Origin: Nilaparvata lugens
Taxonomy: Eukaryota > Arthropoda > Insecta > Hemiptera > Delphacidae
Assembly (NCBI RefSeq): GCF_014356525.2
Contig: NC_052507.1
Location: forward strand, 55,958,347 to 56,022,346
DNA length: 64,000 nt
Reading direction: 5' to 3'
Below the pieces are notes generated by a model. The model saw nothing but the letters and a program-made list of their open reading frames with translations, was not told the DNA's origin and searched no databases. Shown here one piece after another: positions 11,062 through 23,605 of the stretch. The position numbers and the translations under genes are program-made. Numbering within the stretch: position 1 is the stretch's first letter; each line of letters opens with the position of its first letter.

Positions 11062-13778
11062 TATTAGTATGACCTATTCCACCCTCTAGGTTTCCCAATA
11101 ATTGCGAAGTATTGCTACAACGCGGACTAGCTACAGTCGGATATGGGTCGTGGTCAGTAGCCGTACTGACAGGTGGAGTTACCGGACCTACACTTCTCCC
11201 TCTATCCTGATTCTTTACCCTCTGCTTCTTTCGCGAGATTTTTACTTTCAGGGGAAGAGTGTTTGCCCGTGCCGTTTCTGGCCGATTCGGCCCTCGGCCT
11301 TTGGAATACAGGGTGGGTGTTAAGGGAGATTAAGATAACCCTATACAAGGAGACGGATGTGACTATCAGATCCCTACCAATAATTCTATTTATAAAGGTA
11401 GTATGCAATCTGAACCAACTGCGAGTTGACGGCGAGCAAGCTGTACCTGCAAGCCCGGGATGTGGTTTTTCTATGGGGTTTAAGGTGAGAGTTATGGGGT
11501 AAAGGTATGACGGAACTATGGAGTTATTAGTAGTATTTGGGATGTGGTTAAATAGGGCACGGTAAAGGGTGTAAGCTATAGAGAATAGGGTGCAGGGTAT
11601 GAGGTATACGGTATAGGGTATAGGGAACAGAGAATCAATAATAAGATTATTATTCTCTACAGCAAATAAATATCTGCTCAATAATCCACAATCTGAGAAT
11701 TGCGCTCTAGCTCTCAGCAAGCTGGACCTGCTAGCTAAATACAGTATATCAATTTCAATTATGTGGTAATTAAAGTTTAGAGGATAAGGTTTTAGGTGTT
11801 GGATTTCTGAATCGCAAGCCTGCAGCTGCGAAAGGATTTTCAGCAATTCTGAAACTGCTAAACAGGATTTCCGCGCTAATCTGATGACAGCGCGCCGGTT
11901 ATTGAGGGCCAATCTGTAACTGCCCTTAAGGGTATGGGAATCACTCTCAATCGTCTGAAACGCTTTTGAATTAATAGTCAGTATGTCGACTATTATGAGA
12001 GGATAAAAAAGATTTTTCACAGACACAGTCTGTAGAATAATACCGGGAAGACAACAGTCTGTCGTTGTCAGGGTAGGAAAGGATTTTTCCAGGATTTTCC
12101 ACAAGGAAAATATCGAGTCAGAGACTCCTAATTCAGGAAAAGATTTCAATAGACTTTTCCAAGTAATTGCCAGTCTAAGGACTACCGCAAGATCGATCTC
12201 TAATCTGCAACTGAGATCACAGGAAAATTCGTGAATTTTCCACAGGTAAAGCCAGCAAATAATATTTGCTATTAAAGAAGACAGGTTTCTAAGAATTTTA
12301 GAAAGGATTCGCGGGTTCGAAAACCCGCGACTAGGACGATCTCGAATCTGGAACTGAGATCAGGAAGGATTTTAACACAGGAAGAATTAAGAGAAAGAAA
12401 GAGAAGGATGCCGCAGTCTAGAAACTTCGGCGAGGAAGTCCTCAAGCTGTACCTGAGAGCTAGAAGGATTTAAGAATAGGGAAAGTGAAGAGAAAGAAAG
12501 AGAAAGGACGTCGCAGTCTACCAACTTCGACAGGGACGAACTCAAGCTGTACCTGAGTTCTCTAGGAAATGATTGGAATTTTCCTACTAGGTATTACAGC
12601 AAGTCAGAAACTGCTAAGCGAATTTAGAATGCAGGCCACTCTATAGTATGAGAACTAAGCAAGGAAAATTTACCATAAATGATAATAATCTCTCTACAAG
12701 GATAAAAATTAATCGAGAAAACTTTTCTCAAAAGGAACCGGGATTTTCCCACAAGAATAAAAATTAATTGAGAAAAACTATTCTTAAAAAGGACAGGAAT
12801 TTCCCTACAAGAATGAAAATTCAATGGAGAAAAATTACTCTTTAAACTAAGGGCCACCCTAATACAGAGAATGAAAAGTATACGGACTACCAGTCCTGAC
12901 ATACAATTACCTGAATTGACGTGGATACTGATACGGAGAATAGCAAACCGATCCTCACTTCCCGTATTATAAGTTAAAAACGTCGTGAAGCGACAGAGTC
13001 GAGGCTTAAGAATTAAGCCCTGAAAAATAAACCGCTATAAGAGCCTAGCTAAATTCCCCACTCAACTATTTGTAGCACAAACTTGAGATCCCTTACAGGT
13101 TTCAAAACCAAGGATAACTCGTTCACCCCCAGTGATACGAATTTAGGAAAATTAACCGACAAGAAAGAAAATCCCCCAGGAAGTTCTATCTTCAAATACA
13201 GTCGGCAATTCGACATACAATATTCCATTCACTAAAATACAGAATAGAATATTAACCCTCTAGTACACCACTATTAGGAGCGCCGCTCGGAACGCAGCCA
13301 TACACAAACCCGTTCACCGAGCAACTGCTCTCTCCCAGGTCTTCTAGAAGCTGCACCGGGTCGCTGAAAATTAGGAGGCCGGGGGAAAAGAGCTTCCTGA
13401 CCAATGAGAGCCTGAAAAGACGATCACGCCACTGGTCATGTGACAGGGTTTGACTCAGCTGCTCCTGATGTTAAGGGTGCAGCAAATGATGACAATGATA
13501 GTAATTGCTACACTAATTCAGGCCGGTAAACAATATTTCTATTCCAGAAATTTCATGAAGAGTGATACCAACCCGACTCGGTAGCCGCTTATCGTTTTGA
13601 TGATACGACTGCTGCTGATTCATAGGGATTGGCGACGATGGTGATAATGCATATACGACTACAAATCTAACAAAATATATCCGGCAGTCGATCCTATTCC
13701 TATTCTAAAACAGAATAAATTCGCTATATTACGCTGGACGACGGCTCTCCATCCGTCACAAAAATTCACTTTGTGACA
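11062..13778 (-). repeat. 5' LTR (2.7 kb)
   Basis: Partner of 5415-8132. It reads TGTCAC... on the minus strand and contains the element promoter by family knowledge; I did not identify a clear TATA box. It shares the stem-loop array and a long ORF (11202-12149, minus) with the other LTR. Confidence 0.9.
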
Positions 13779-13782
13779 ACAT

Positions 13783-14689
13783 CATAATGTAATTTCGTGA
13801 GTAATGAATAATTACATATATAATTATGTAAATATATTACATAATAAATGAGTAATGATCAATAAATAATTTAAACAATAATACATACATTCTATTTTTT
13901 TATTGGAATTCATTATCCTTTTTCAATAGTTCTTAATTTTAGAAATGATATTATAGCTTGCATTAAAACCTGGCATGACATTGATAATATTGAGTCAGCC
14001 AGCTGTGTCTGAGCTGTTACAGAACATCTGATCAATTGTAAACAAAAGTGTAACCTCCAAAAGTTCAATGAGCAATTCATAGATCATTATTATCAGCATA
14101 TGGCTTTGAATGGTGGGGATACCCAAGGGTAGTTCCACCTCGCCATATATATTCCAAAGTTCTGTAATGGGAAACCGGACACTAAGGTTATATAGTGAGC
14201 ACGGTACATTAAATTTACACTTTTCACTTCGAAAAAGAGTTCATTTTGATTTTGAAAAGTCCAAACATATTCAATACTGAAACAAAACATAAAACCACTA
14301 AGCGAAATTTGGAAAATATTAAATTTAGACAATAAATTCAGAGCTGAGAATTTAAAGCACGTGACAATTCATAAATGATTTGTACTTTATTGGCAAAAAA
14401 ATTATAATTTTGTTAAATAATTCTTTGTGAAAATGTGTAGTACAAAACTTTACTCTTATCTTATACTCAGATTTGATGAGTGAGCCTTATCGCTCGGGTA
14501 CTAACTGTTTGTTTGGCAAACCTTCTATTTTATAAGGGTTTTACAGTTAATTCTCTCCTTTCATGAGATTTACTCAAAAGAATCATCACAAGTGACACAG
14601 TCATCTTGAATGACATATCTTGCACTCAATCTATATGTTTAGCACACAATTACTATATATATATATATTTATGCTACTGAAATCAATAT
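13783..14689. other. Noncoding, AT-rich
   Basis: No credible coding frame. It begins with AT-rich TAATTACAT-type sequence and ends near a (TA)n run at about 14654. Confidence 0.6.
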
Positions 14690-15075
14690 TTTGAGGTTAG
14701 GTCAGGTCGGAAGAAGTTACTAGTAACTTCAGCAGACCTAACCTAACCACAGTTCATTGTCTACAATTGTCGACATATTGTTTATAGAGCCCCACATACA
14801 GAAACATACTTATTCATAAAATATATCATGCATAACATTATGAGGTGACATACTTGAAATCATTGAAAGGTTAGGTCAGAAGAAGTTACTAGTAACTTCT
14901 GCAGACCTAACCTAATCATAGTTCATTGTCTACAATCATATTGATCTGTTGACTGATTGTTCATAGAGCTCCACAGACAGAAACATACTTATTCACGAAA
15001 TATATTATGCATTACATTATGAGGTGACATACTTGAAATAATCATATGAATCTGCTGACATTTTGTTTATAGAGC
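14690..15075. repeat. About 180-bp tandem repeat, two and a half copies, with internal hairpin
   Basis: The unit contains AGGTTAGGTC, then AGAAGTTACTAGTAACTTC, a perfect palindrome, then AGACCTAACC, so each unit can fold into a hairpin flanked by GGTTAGGTC/GACCTAACC arms. It continues through CATAGTTCATTGTCTACAAT, TATAGAGC and TATGAGGTGACATACTTGAA. Copies start near 14693 and 14868; a third partial copy lacks the hairpin. Confidence 0.75.
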
Positions 15076-15570
15076 TCAACAGGTATAAAGACTGAATTAT
15101 TTATATAAATATTGATTTTCATAAGTAGAATAAGACGAATTTCATCTTTTCTTTCCAAAACATATAAAAAAAACTTGTGTACTAACCTTTTTTATACAAT
15201 TGAAGGTCAAAACGGTGGCCATGTGTCCTAGGATACCTTTTCACAAAGGGAAGTGTATGGCTGTGTGCTGAAACGCCCCGTTCTAGAACTGAACAGATGT
15301 GTCTTGTATGGCTCTTGATTGAACACTGATGGTCCCCCCACTGTTGTGAACACTATATATACACTCCAGAGTGGGTGGAAGACCTTCTGATTTATTTTTA
15401 TTAATTGCTGAGTTTTCATTATAAATTTTGTTTGTATTTTTCAATTTCTATTCATTTTTGATTTTTCATAATTTTTCTCCTTTAATTTTCATCATTTTCG
15501 ATTTTTCATCAATAATTTTTTTTCCCCAAGTTTTTTTTTCTTTCTAAGTTTTTTTTTTCTCAGTTTTTGA
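15076..15570. other. Noncoding
   Basis: AT-rich. A 63-codon minus-strand frame (15228-15419) has no recognisable domain, and I treat it as chance or repeat-derived. Confidence 0.5.
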
Positions 15571-15676
15571 TAATTTGACCTCGACCTTGACCTTGACCTC
15601 AACCTTGACCTTGACCTTAGGTTAGGTTAGGTTAGGTTGGGTTGAAAATTTTTTCCTAAGTTAGGTTAGGTTAGGT
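15571..15676. repeat. (GACCTT)n followed by interstitial (TTAGG)n
   Basis: GACCTTGACCTT-type hexamers run from about 15580 to 15616. They pass directly into four TTAGG units (15617-15636) and, after a T-rich gap, about three more (15661-15675). TTAGG is the canonical insect telomeric repeat. The tract is short and internal. Confidence 0.8.
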
Positions 15677-16104
15677 GGAGAATTCTGGCGCAGTGCACCA
15701 GACTCCCCATTACTATACTACTTATGTTATCTATCAAGAGTTGGTAAATATCAAAGGAAATGTGTTATGTTAATAACAAAAGCATCTTTTATCGCCTTAA
15801 CATTTTTTAATAACAGGTTTCTATCTTCCCCGCAACCCCCTCGCCAAGCATCCCTACTCCACAACAAACAGGTGTTCCATAATAACTACAGCTGCAGATG
15901 AAACACTTGACAAAGTTATTAACTTTTCTTGATAATAAAATTAGCAGCCAAAAGAAAAAGTTATTAACATATGTTAAAAAAAAAAAACGTTTGATATCAA
16001 GTCTGGTGTAAACACATTATAATTTGTTTACATTAGATCAGATGAAGATCATCATGCTAATGGTAACACCTGTTCCAATCTAAAGTACTTTGAAGACAAT
16101 TTTT

Positions 16105-16240
16105 ACTTTCCTTGTCCTATTACCATAGGTAAGGGAAGTATCGCTTTCCGAAAAAAAAATTAAGGTACCCCAATTTCTAAATTTCTATACGTTTCAAGAT
16201 CCCCTGAATCCAGAAAAGTTGTTTTTGAATATTATTGGAT

Positions 16241-16305
<65 letters not shown>

Positions 16306-16388
16306 TGTGTGTGTTGTGTGTGTGTGTGGTGTTGTGTGTGTGTGTGTTGTGTGTGGTGTGTGTGTGGTGTGTGTGTGTGTGTGTGTGT

Positions 16389-16419
<31 letters not shown>

Positions 16420-16422
16420 GTG

Positions 16423-16453
<31 letters not shown>

Positions 16454-17233
16454 TGTGTGTGTGTGTGGTGTGGTGTGTGTGTGTGTTGTGTGTGTGTGTG
16501 GTGTGTGTGTGTGTGTGGTGTGTGTGTGTGTGTGGTGTGTGTGTGTGTGTGTGGTGTGTGTGTGTGTGTGTGTGTGTGTATGAGTGTATGTGCGTATGTT
16601 CGTATGTGTAGCCTACATGATATCTCATCTCCCAATCAACGGAATTACTTGAAATTTGGATCGTAATGTCCTTACAATATAAGGATCCGACATAAACAAT
16701 TTGAATCAAATGTGATTCAAGATGGCGGCTGAAATGGCGAGAATGTTGTCAAAAACAGGGTTTTTCGCGATTTTCTCGAAAACGGCACCAACGATTTTGA
16801 TTGAAGTTATTCCTGAAATAGTCATCAATAAGCTCTATCAACTGCCACGAGTCCCATATCTGTAAAAATTTCAGGAGCTCCGCCCCATCTATGCAAAGTT
16901 TGATTTGAGATTCTCAATTATCAGGCTCCAGATACAATTCAAACAAAAAATTTCAAGTAAAAAGATTGAGCATGAGAATCTCTACATAAATGTCCAGTAA
17001 CATTTTCACCCAAAATCAAAAATAAGCTCAAAATTCAAGAAAATGTGATTATCTGATTGCAAACTGTTGGCAACTGTTGATTCTATTAAATGATTCACTA
17101 TGAAGAGAGCAGACCTCGTGTGTCTCCAGCATTATTGTCCTGTCACCAGCTGGCTCAAATCTTTGAATAGTAGACTTGAGATGCGCGGGAACACTAGCGT
17201 CAGGTGATCAATTTTCATAACGGCAAGGAAAGT
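16105..17233. mobile_element. Repeat element with 10-bp inverted ends carrying a GT microsatellite
   Basis: ACTTTCCTTG at 16105-16114 and CAAGGAAAGT at 17224-17233 are exact inverted repeats bounding about 1.1 kb that includes the large GT tract. I could not see a clear target duplication. Interior text such as CATGATATCTCATCTCCCAA looks like a dispersed repeat rather than coding DNA. Moderate support only. Confidence 0.4.
16243..16580. repeat. Compound GT/GTGG microsatellite
   Basis: About 340 bp of TG dinucleotides interrupted at irregular intervals by GTGGTG or GTTGTG. The long Cys-Val or Thr-His frames across it are artefacts. Confidence 0.97.
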
Positions 17234-17699
17234 TGTGTGAGTGCCTCACACCCAATTTTTTGGCTTTTTATTCCGGTTGTTATAATTATCATATGAATAT
17301 ACTCTCGTTATATGAAATCATATGGAAGTCTATTATATTGATTACAAGATCTTGATAATAACAAGTTATTAACTTGTCAAACTCTTTTTGAGTCAAGTTA
17401 ATAACTCATGCTATTTACTCTGGTTTAAATGCAGCTTTAGTTCTCTCCCAATCATTGTGAGATTTGATATTGTTATTTTGAAATTAAATGAATAAAAATT
17501 ATGTCAATTGAAAGTGGTTTATCTTAGCATTACCATATGGTCACAACTGTCTTTGGTTGACTCATGATACACATTAAGTAGAAAGAACATAGAAGTCCTA
17601 ACCAAAGAAAGTTCTTTTTTCATTTCCATTCCATTAGTAATTGAGACTCAATAATAGACTTAATCCTATACTGTTGAACAAGTGATTTCTGTTTATATT

Positions 17700-17965
17700 T
17701 TTGTATTTCACCAGATCCTAAAAATGGCTCTAATGATTCTCAAGAAATTCAGAACATAGTAGGTTTATAATATAAAAATTTTATTGCACTAGGTCTCATC
17801 CCTGGGAAAACTTGCTGAAGGACATTGTACGGATAATTATCATTCATCCTTGGAAAAACAGCTGATGATAATTATTTTGTAGTATGTTGATGGAAGTGAG
17901 TGAGCGAGTTCATGTGTGTGGGACCATGTCAAAATTATGACTCAGCTGTTGAACTTTTGTAATCA
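17700..17965. repeat. Dispersed repeat family member (copy 1)
   Basis: It shares GGCTCTAA, AACATAGTAGGTTTATAATAT, CTCATCC.TGGGAAAAC.TGCTGAA and an ending with GTGAGTGAGCGAGT with segments near 24020-24205 and 25025-25235. Probably part of a Helitron-like or other non-autonomous transposon family. Confidence 0.6.
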
Positions 17966-17980
17966 TTCAATCAGGTACTT

Positions 17981-18130
17981 AGTGCCGGTTGCAAAAAATC
18001 CGGGTTATTTTTAATCCTGATTAATTCCAGTAGAACCATCTTTTTGAATGGTCTTATCTGATTTGGTTCACGTGGAATTAATCAGGATTAAAATTCAACC
18101 AGCTTTTGTGCAACCATGCCTTTGTGCCGG
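17981..18130. mobile_element. Short MITE-like inverted repeat element
   Basis: The left side (GTGCCGGTTGCAAAAAA, ATCCTGATTAATTCCA) is mirrored by the right (TGGAATTAATCAGGAT, TTTTGTGCAACCATGCC, GTGCCGG). The whole approximately 150-bp unit folds on itself imperfectly. No coding capacity. Confidence 0.6.
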
Positions 18131-18636
18131 AGATTTTTGCATTTCTCTGGGAATTAATCTCAATTCACTGTGATTAGATAAAACATTCCTGTATGAACTA
18201 TGAATATTACTATAATTTCTTCTCTCATAATAAATTTTTATGTTCTTGTACTCCAGAGCAAAGCTCGATTCCCGATATTATGGATCAAACTGAGCATTTT
18301 CCACTGAAGAAACAGATTTGAAAAAAATTGAATTGCGAAAACTGGGATGAGAATAGTGATCAGCGGATCTTCAAGTGATCTTTGTATGGAGAAACTGGAT
18401 TATAAAGGGGAAAAATGTAAATGGGTTCAGATTATCAAGAATAGAGTCGAAGAAACAAAAATTTACAGCAGGAAATATTTACAATCATGGAATTAAATTA
18501 AATGCAAATATACCTACCGAAGAAGAGTTTCTGACATTTATATTATCTTCATTGCTATTTTTTACCATCAGAGTTATACAATCAATTGATAGCATTAATA
18601 ATAAATATTTTTATCAATGAACAGTAATATGGTCAC

Positions 18637-18782
18637 CTCTTCGGGACTGAATCCATCCTTTTCTCCTGACAAAAGAAATATCGGAACTTTGATATATTCC
18701 AATTCATATTCTGGCACTGAATCATATCCATACTTAGCCCGGTTTTTCGAAGTATGATATGAAAATGGTTTGAATTTTCCAT
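18637..18782 (-). CDS. Single exon of an acid (lysosomal/gastric-type) lipase-like gene
   Basis: On the minus strand a 146-nt segment bounded by a good acceptor (TTGTTTTAG) and donor (GAG|GTGACC) encodes about 48 aa, including GKFKPFSY, YDSVPEYELEYIKVPIFLLS and GEKDGFSPEE. This matches the C-terminal part of the alpha/beta-hydrolase lipase 3 family, where a PPEY.L..I..PV strand is followed by G..D.L containing the catalytic Asp (here GEKDGF). I found no other exon with the GXSXG nucleophile elbow or the catalytic His in the window. It may be one exon of a gene with long introns or an orphan exon. Confidence 0.55.
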
Positions 18783-19093
18783 CTAAAACAATCAATATTG
18801 ATCATTAATCGTGATTGGAATTCTCATTAGCTTTCCCATTTCATAGATGGTGCACTTTCATATTTTTTCCAGACATGAGTAACTTTAATGTTCACTTTGT
18901 AGGCAATTCTCACACAACATGCCTCCAACTCTTCAAAATCATTCTCAAGTGTGAACAATCCACACTTCAAAATTACTCCAAAGCATTTGGCATTTGTTGT
19001 GTGAAAATTAATATTAAAAGGATGCTTTGAATAATTGACTTAGCGAAGTGAGGTCTAACATTCAAGTTGACGGTTTGGCATTTCTTATGTTCA
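18783..19093. other. Noncoding
   Basis: No recognisable feature; this would be intron or flank of the lipase-like exon. Confidence 0.5.
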
Positions 19094-19296
19094 AATGTTT
19101 GAATGTTTATATGTTTATATGTTTATATGTTTATATGTTTATATATGTTTATATGTTTATATGTTTATATGTTTATATGTTATATGTTTATATGTTTATA
19201 TGTTTATATGTTATATGTTATATGTTTATATGTTATATGTTTATATGTTTATATATTTATATGTTTATATGTTTATATGTTTATATGTTTATATGT
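19094..19296. repeat. (GTTTATAT)n minisatellite
   Basis: More than twenty copies of an 8-nt unit (TTTATATG), some shortened to TTATATG. Met-Phe-Ile-Tyr-type frames across it are artefacts. Confidence 0.97.
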
Positions 19297-20466
19297 TGTG
19301 ATTCGCCAAACAGCTTTGATAAGCAACTTTCTATACTAATAAGCTAAAAATTACGACTACCCACTTTTATTGGCTGTTGAAATAACAACAAATCTATGAT
19401 ATATTCTTTTATTGAGATCCAGATTCACAAACAATTGTAAATGGTTTTCAAATAACCTATAACAGCATAATGAATGTTTGTTTACAATAAGGGTTAGTTT
19501 CTCAATGCAAACTGAGCCGGCTACCTTATCAGTCAGCTGATAGCCAGCATGTCTGATCCTGGTTGTTGACTGCTTGCTTCGATTTTCAATTTTATTATAT
19601 TGTTTATTGTACACTCTGACCTGCTGAAAAATCTGCTCATTGTTCCCCTATATATTTGTTTTTGCTTGCTTTCTCGTTTTTATTTGTAAAATTATTTATT
19701 TATTCTATATGGCACACCTGAGCTCATTTCTTCATTTGTAGCCATTCTATTGGTAGATTTGTTTTTCTGACCAGTGATTGGTCATTAACTGGTCATGTGA
19801 CCTTTTCTTCCCCAAACCTAGCTTCTCAATTTCAGAGAAGAAGGAAGAAAGAGAGAGATTAACTGAGCTCACTAATGGAGAGTCGTTTGTAACTCCTATT
19901 TGTTATTTTTTGTCGTTTTAAATGTTTCATTGTTAAATTTAATGTAAGAGTGCTGAATTCAATTAATGTAGAGTTCCCGTAACGTTAGAATTTGATTTGA
20001 TTGCCAAGTCTCAGTTAAAAAGAAGTTATTAATTATTATTAAAATCGCGAGCCAAATAATGAAGCCTAATATGATGCCATGCAGCCTGACCAAAGATGCC
20101 AGCCATGCAGTGAACAAATCTTCATGAGTGAGTGCGCGTATATTATGGGCCCATATGAATGTGAGTGATTTATAATATCATTATTTTAAAATCTCTTCGA
20201 CTCAATTTTCCTCAGACAAACTGGTATATCGTTTGTAAAAATTCTGACATTACACTGTCCAAACTTGAGTTGGGCAACCCTTGGGTGGAAGCACTACATG
20301 CTCATCCTTAATAAATCTATAAACTTGGAAGAACTTTTTAAACTTCAAATTATATTGTCTATGGGCTTAACCCTTCATTATCAAATTCATTTATTACTTA
20401 TTGAACCAACAATATTCTTATATGATTTAGTGAATTTTATAAAAATTGTACATGTAAAATTCTACC
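19297..20466. other. Noncoding
   Basis: No credible coding sequence. Purine-rich stretch near 19840; otherwise ordinary AT-rich DNA. Confidence 0.5.
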
Positions 20467-20850
20467 CTAGTGGAAGAGATCCATAGAAATCGATAGGGAA
20501 ACTCTATTGATAGCAATATAATTATGCTCATGGATATCAATACATGTTCATGGAAATCAATAGAAGTTCATGGATATCAATGCAAATCACGGTGAATACA
20601 GTTGATGAACTTCTATTGATATCACTGTACATTCAGTTATATCAATAGGTGCTCATGGATATAAATAGAAATAATGGTAAATACAGTCAATGAAAATCTA
20701 TTGTTATCACTGAACTTTCAGTGATATCAATAAAAGTGAATGGGTATCATTAGAAGTAAATACAAACAACTAGACATCATGGTAAATACAGTCAATGAGC
20801 ATCTATTGATTAGGCTATATTAAATCATCATTGATATAAATAAGGACCGG
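20467..20850. repeat. Array of TTGATATCA-centred repeats
   Basis: Degenerate repeats of about 20-60 bp built around TATCAATAGAAGTTCATGG and near-palindromic TGATATCA motifs. The left edge, CCTAGTGGAAGAGATC, reappears inverted at about 38353 beside a similar array, so both are edges of one repeat family. Confidence 0.65.
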
Positions 20851-23160
20851 TTTCTGAGCTCTCAGGATGATATTACCCATGTCAACACACAATGTGAAAA
20901 TCACGTTCTTTCACGTGAATAAAAAGTGAAAATCAAACATTTTTTCAACTCTCAATTTAGGCTTTCTTACCAACAGTTTGGATGTAAAATCGAATTTCAA
21001 CCCCTTTCTATCTCTTGCAAAATTGTCTACAACACACCGTTATCAAGATAAAAAAAAATTTCATGCCAATTAAATTTTTGATGGAAAATTTTTTAAGTTT
21101 TCCAAAAAAATCTCACTTTAAGCTCTCATTTAATTAATTTGGGTGCAGGAGTGAATTTCCAGCACTTTTGGTTGCCTGCAAAAATCAACTACAATGCACA
21201 GTTAATGATATATAGACGTTTTGTGGTAATTTTAAATTCAGTTGAAAACTCAAAATTTTGGAAGATTTTCAATTTTCCCAAAGCAATGTATTCTTCATGA
21301 CATATTCGGGTCTAGAAGTGAATTTCCAGGACATTTTGTCCTATGGAAGAATCCTAATGTGTTAATGTGCTACTGACGTTCAAATTAAAAAAATATATAG
21401 TATTTGATTACGGTATGAAAAATGTTAAAAAAAAATCATGAACGTTCCTGTTCATATTATCAATCTTATCCTAAAATTTCAAATGATTCTATCCAAAATT
21501 GGAAGAGTTGAATCACTTTTTCAAATTATATCACAGTTTATGGGGAGAATCTTGCAGTAGCCTATATGAACTACACACTTTAACTTCAAATGATTTCAAT
21601 TCAAATAACAACCACCACTACTATTTATCGATTCCAACATTATTTCAGAGTCAAGCACAAATGTCCCCCATAAAAATCATTAACCTGCACCTGAAATATA
21701 AATTTTCCTAATAAAATTATCAATTCATTAATTTTGAAATTCCCACCATCCATAGGTCTACAATGGTAGCAAATTAAAATATCAATATATTAATACTATG
21801 AAATGAATGTATCAAAGTTTCAACAATTGATATAATTATCAAACAATCAAATTCCAACTTTTTTCTGGGGCAAACTGATCTTATTGCATTGAACAATGTA
21901 GAAATTAGGACTATATTCCACTTTTACTTATTCAAAATATGTAATTTGAATAATGCATTCCCAAACAAGTTTGTAAATATATAATTATAAATAATCTAAT
22001 ATCGATGATATATCAATATTTTCATAGTAGGTTTATTGATAGTAGGTTTATTGATTATGCAAGAGGCGGTTGTTTCCTTGTTTTTTCTGATATATCAATT
22101 ATTGGTCAATGGCATCATCAATGCAACATTTGGATTGTAACAGTTTCGTTTCAGTGTCTGTTGTTTTGTGATTTTTTGGAAGATCAAGTTTAAGGTAAGT
22201 CAAGTGATTTTGTTTTCATTGATGTAGGTACTGTATGATGGAAGAATATATTTATTATAGGCTTGAATACTCAGACTATATCTATTTGAATGATAAACTT
22301 ATTCAAAGCCTGGGCACATAACCTCAAAGCCTCATAACATAGCCTAAATGAATTATTTATGGCATAACTAATAATGATAAGAGTAAGTCTCTCAAATTTA
22401 TCAGTGCTGGAAATGAACGTTCATTATTCTAGGCAGATTCATTCCAAGGGTATGCTAGCATATATAAATTGAAATGTGTAACAAAAATGTCTTTGTTGTA
22501 CCTAGTTCTGTCACTGAATCATTGTATATCTTTGAAAAAACACTTACTTTTCTTGGAGTATTGGGAATGCATTTTACTCCTGAGGAGCAAAATATCAGCC
22601 TTATGAAGCTCCTCCTCAGAAGTGATATGCATTCCTCAATACTCCAAGAAAAGTAGGTGTTTTTTCAAATATTTACAAGTAACACAGTGTCTGAGCTACA
22701 ACAAAGTTATTGTATGGGATATAGTGTTTCGTCATGGAAAGCAACATCAATTTCAAAGATTTCTATTCAGCCTAAATAATATTCATGTTACCACATAGGT
22801 AGGCTACTGGCCTAATCTTCACTCATCTTAATATAATAAACTCAATAGTGATATATGACTGTGGATAGATAGATAAGATGACTAAAGGCTAGATAAATTT
22901 TAATGGAATAGTGAGCATTATTATAAGATATCTTTGTTCCCTACTTTGAATAATTTTGAATGGTTTTGAATTGGAGTAGCCTAGTAGATATCATTTAATT
23001 GCTTTCTATTAGAATTTATTCAGTTGTTTGCTGGTGTGGCAGGCTCTATTTAGAATTTTTCAACAAGCAACTGACTCATTTATTCATATTAATTAATAGT
23101 TCTATTTCTTATTCCAATTTAGGAAAACTATAGTTGTAGTCCTCTCATTTTAGCAATATA
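20851..23160. other. Noncoding, no clear genes
   Basis: Short AT-rich frames only. Two loosely similar stretches (about 20950-21110 and 21130-21310, each with TGAATTTCCAGC/AATTTCAACC-like and AAAATT..CTACAA text) suggest an old duplicated repeat. Around 22548-22656, TTTTCTTGGAGTATTGGGAATGC is mirrored by GCATTCCTCAATACTCCAAG, a roughly 110-bp foldback. Confidence 0.5.
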
Positions 23161-23605
23161 TCTATACTTATAAAATTCTTATCTCACTGACTCACTGATC
23201 ACAATTTCTGGAAAACTACTAGATGGATTGCTACAAGACTTGGAATATAGCTTCCTTATACGTCCTAGGTGCTCACTAAGAAATCTTTCGAGGATATTTC
23301 AACTCTAAGGGTGGTTTTCAAGGGTTTAAAGTTCGTCTCTTAGCATGTATATTCTTCTTCTCCCAATGTCTTAATCATAATTGGAAATGTCCATATCATA
23401 TGTTTGTATAGAACTATAATCTAGAGAGAGAACCTCTTCGAAAAAGTTGTTAACTGGCAACTAAATTAATAATTTTGTCAGGTTGACATTAAGTTGAGAT
23501 GACTTAATTAGGTTGGCACCAAGTTGAAGAACTAATTGAAATGCATTCATCGAGAGCAAATTGATTGGGCACTGCTGCTCCAATCAGAGCTATTCCTGGG
23601 AGTAT
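23161..23605 (+). mobile_element. Helitron relative, 3' end not recognised
   Basis: It begins A|TCTATACTTATAAAATTC and shares long blocks with the Helitron at 4593, for example AAGGGTTTAAAGTTCGTC, TTAGCATGTATATTCTTCTT, CATATCATATGTT and GATTGGGCACTGCT. The 3' inverted-repeat part and CTAG terminus of the first copy are missing. Confidence 0.6.

Larger units (their letters stand above)
5415..13778 (-). mobile_element. LTR retrotransposon with 2.7-kb LTRs, gag-pro only
   Basis: Two near-identical 2.7-kb direct repeats flank a 2.9-kb internal region that encodes Gag and an aspartic-protease-like protein on the minus strand. On that strand the LTRs begin TGTCACAAAG and end ACTAATA. The 4-bp sequence ACAT sits immediately outside both ends (5411-5414 and 13779-13782), a good target-site duplication of the length used by Gypsy-type elements. 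No reverse transcriptase, RNase H or integrase is present, so it must borrow them or be a deletion derivative. The similarity of the LTRs says the insertion is recent. The LTR pair makes up about two thirds of the element, recalling long-LTR non-autonomous elements. Confidence 0.88.

Noticed and set aside
16177..16709. Six overlapping long ORFs rich in Cys-Val or Thr-His
   Set aside because: They are translations of the GT microsatellite in several frames.
19048..19347. Met-Phe-Ile-Tyr-rich ORFs
   Set aside because: Translations of the TTTATATG minisatellite.
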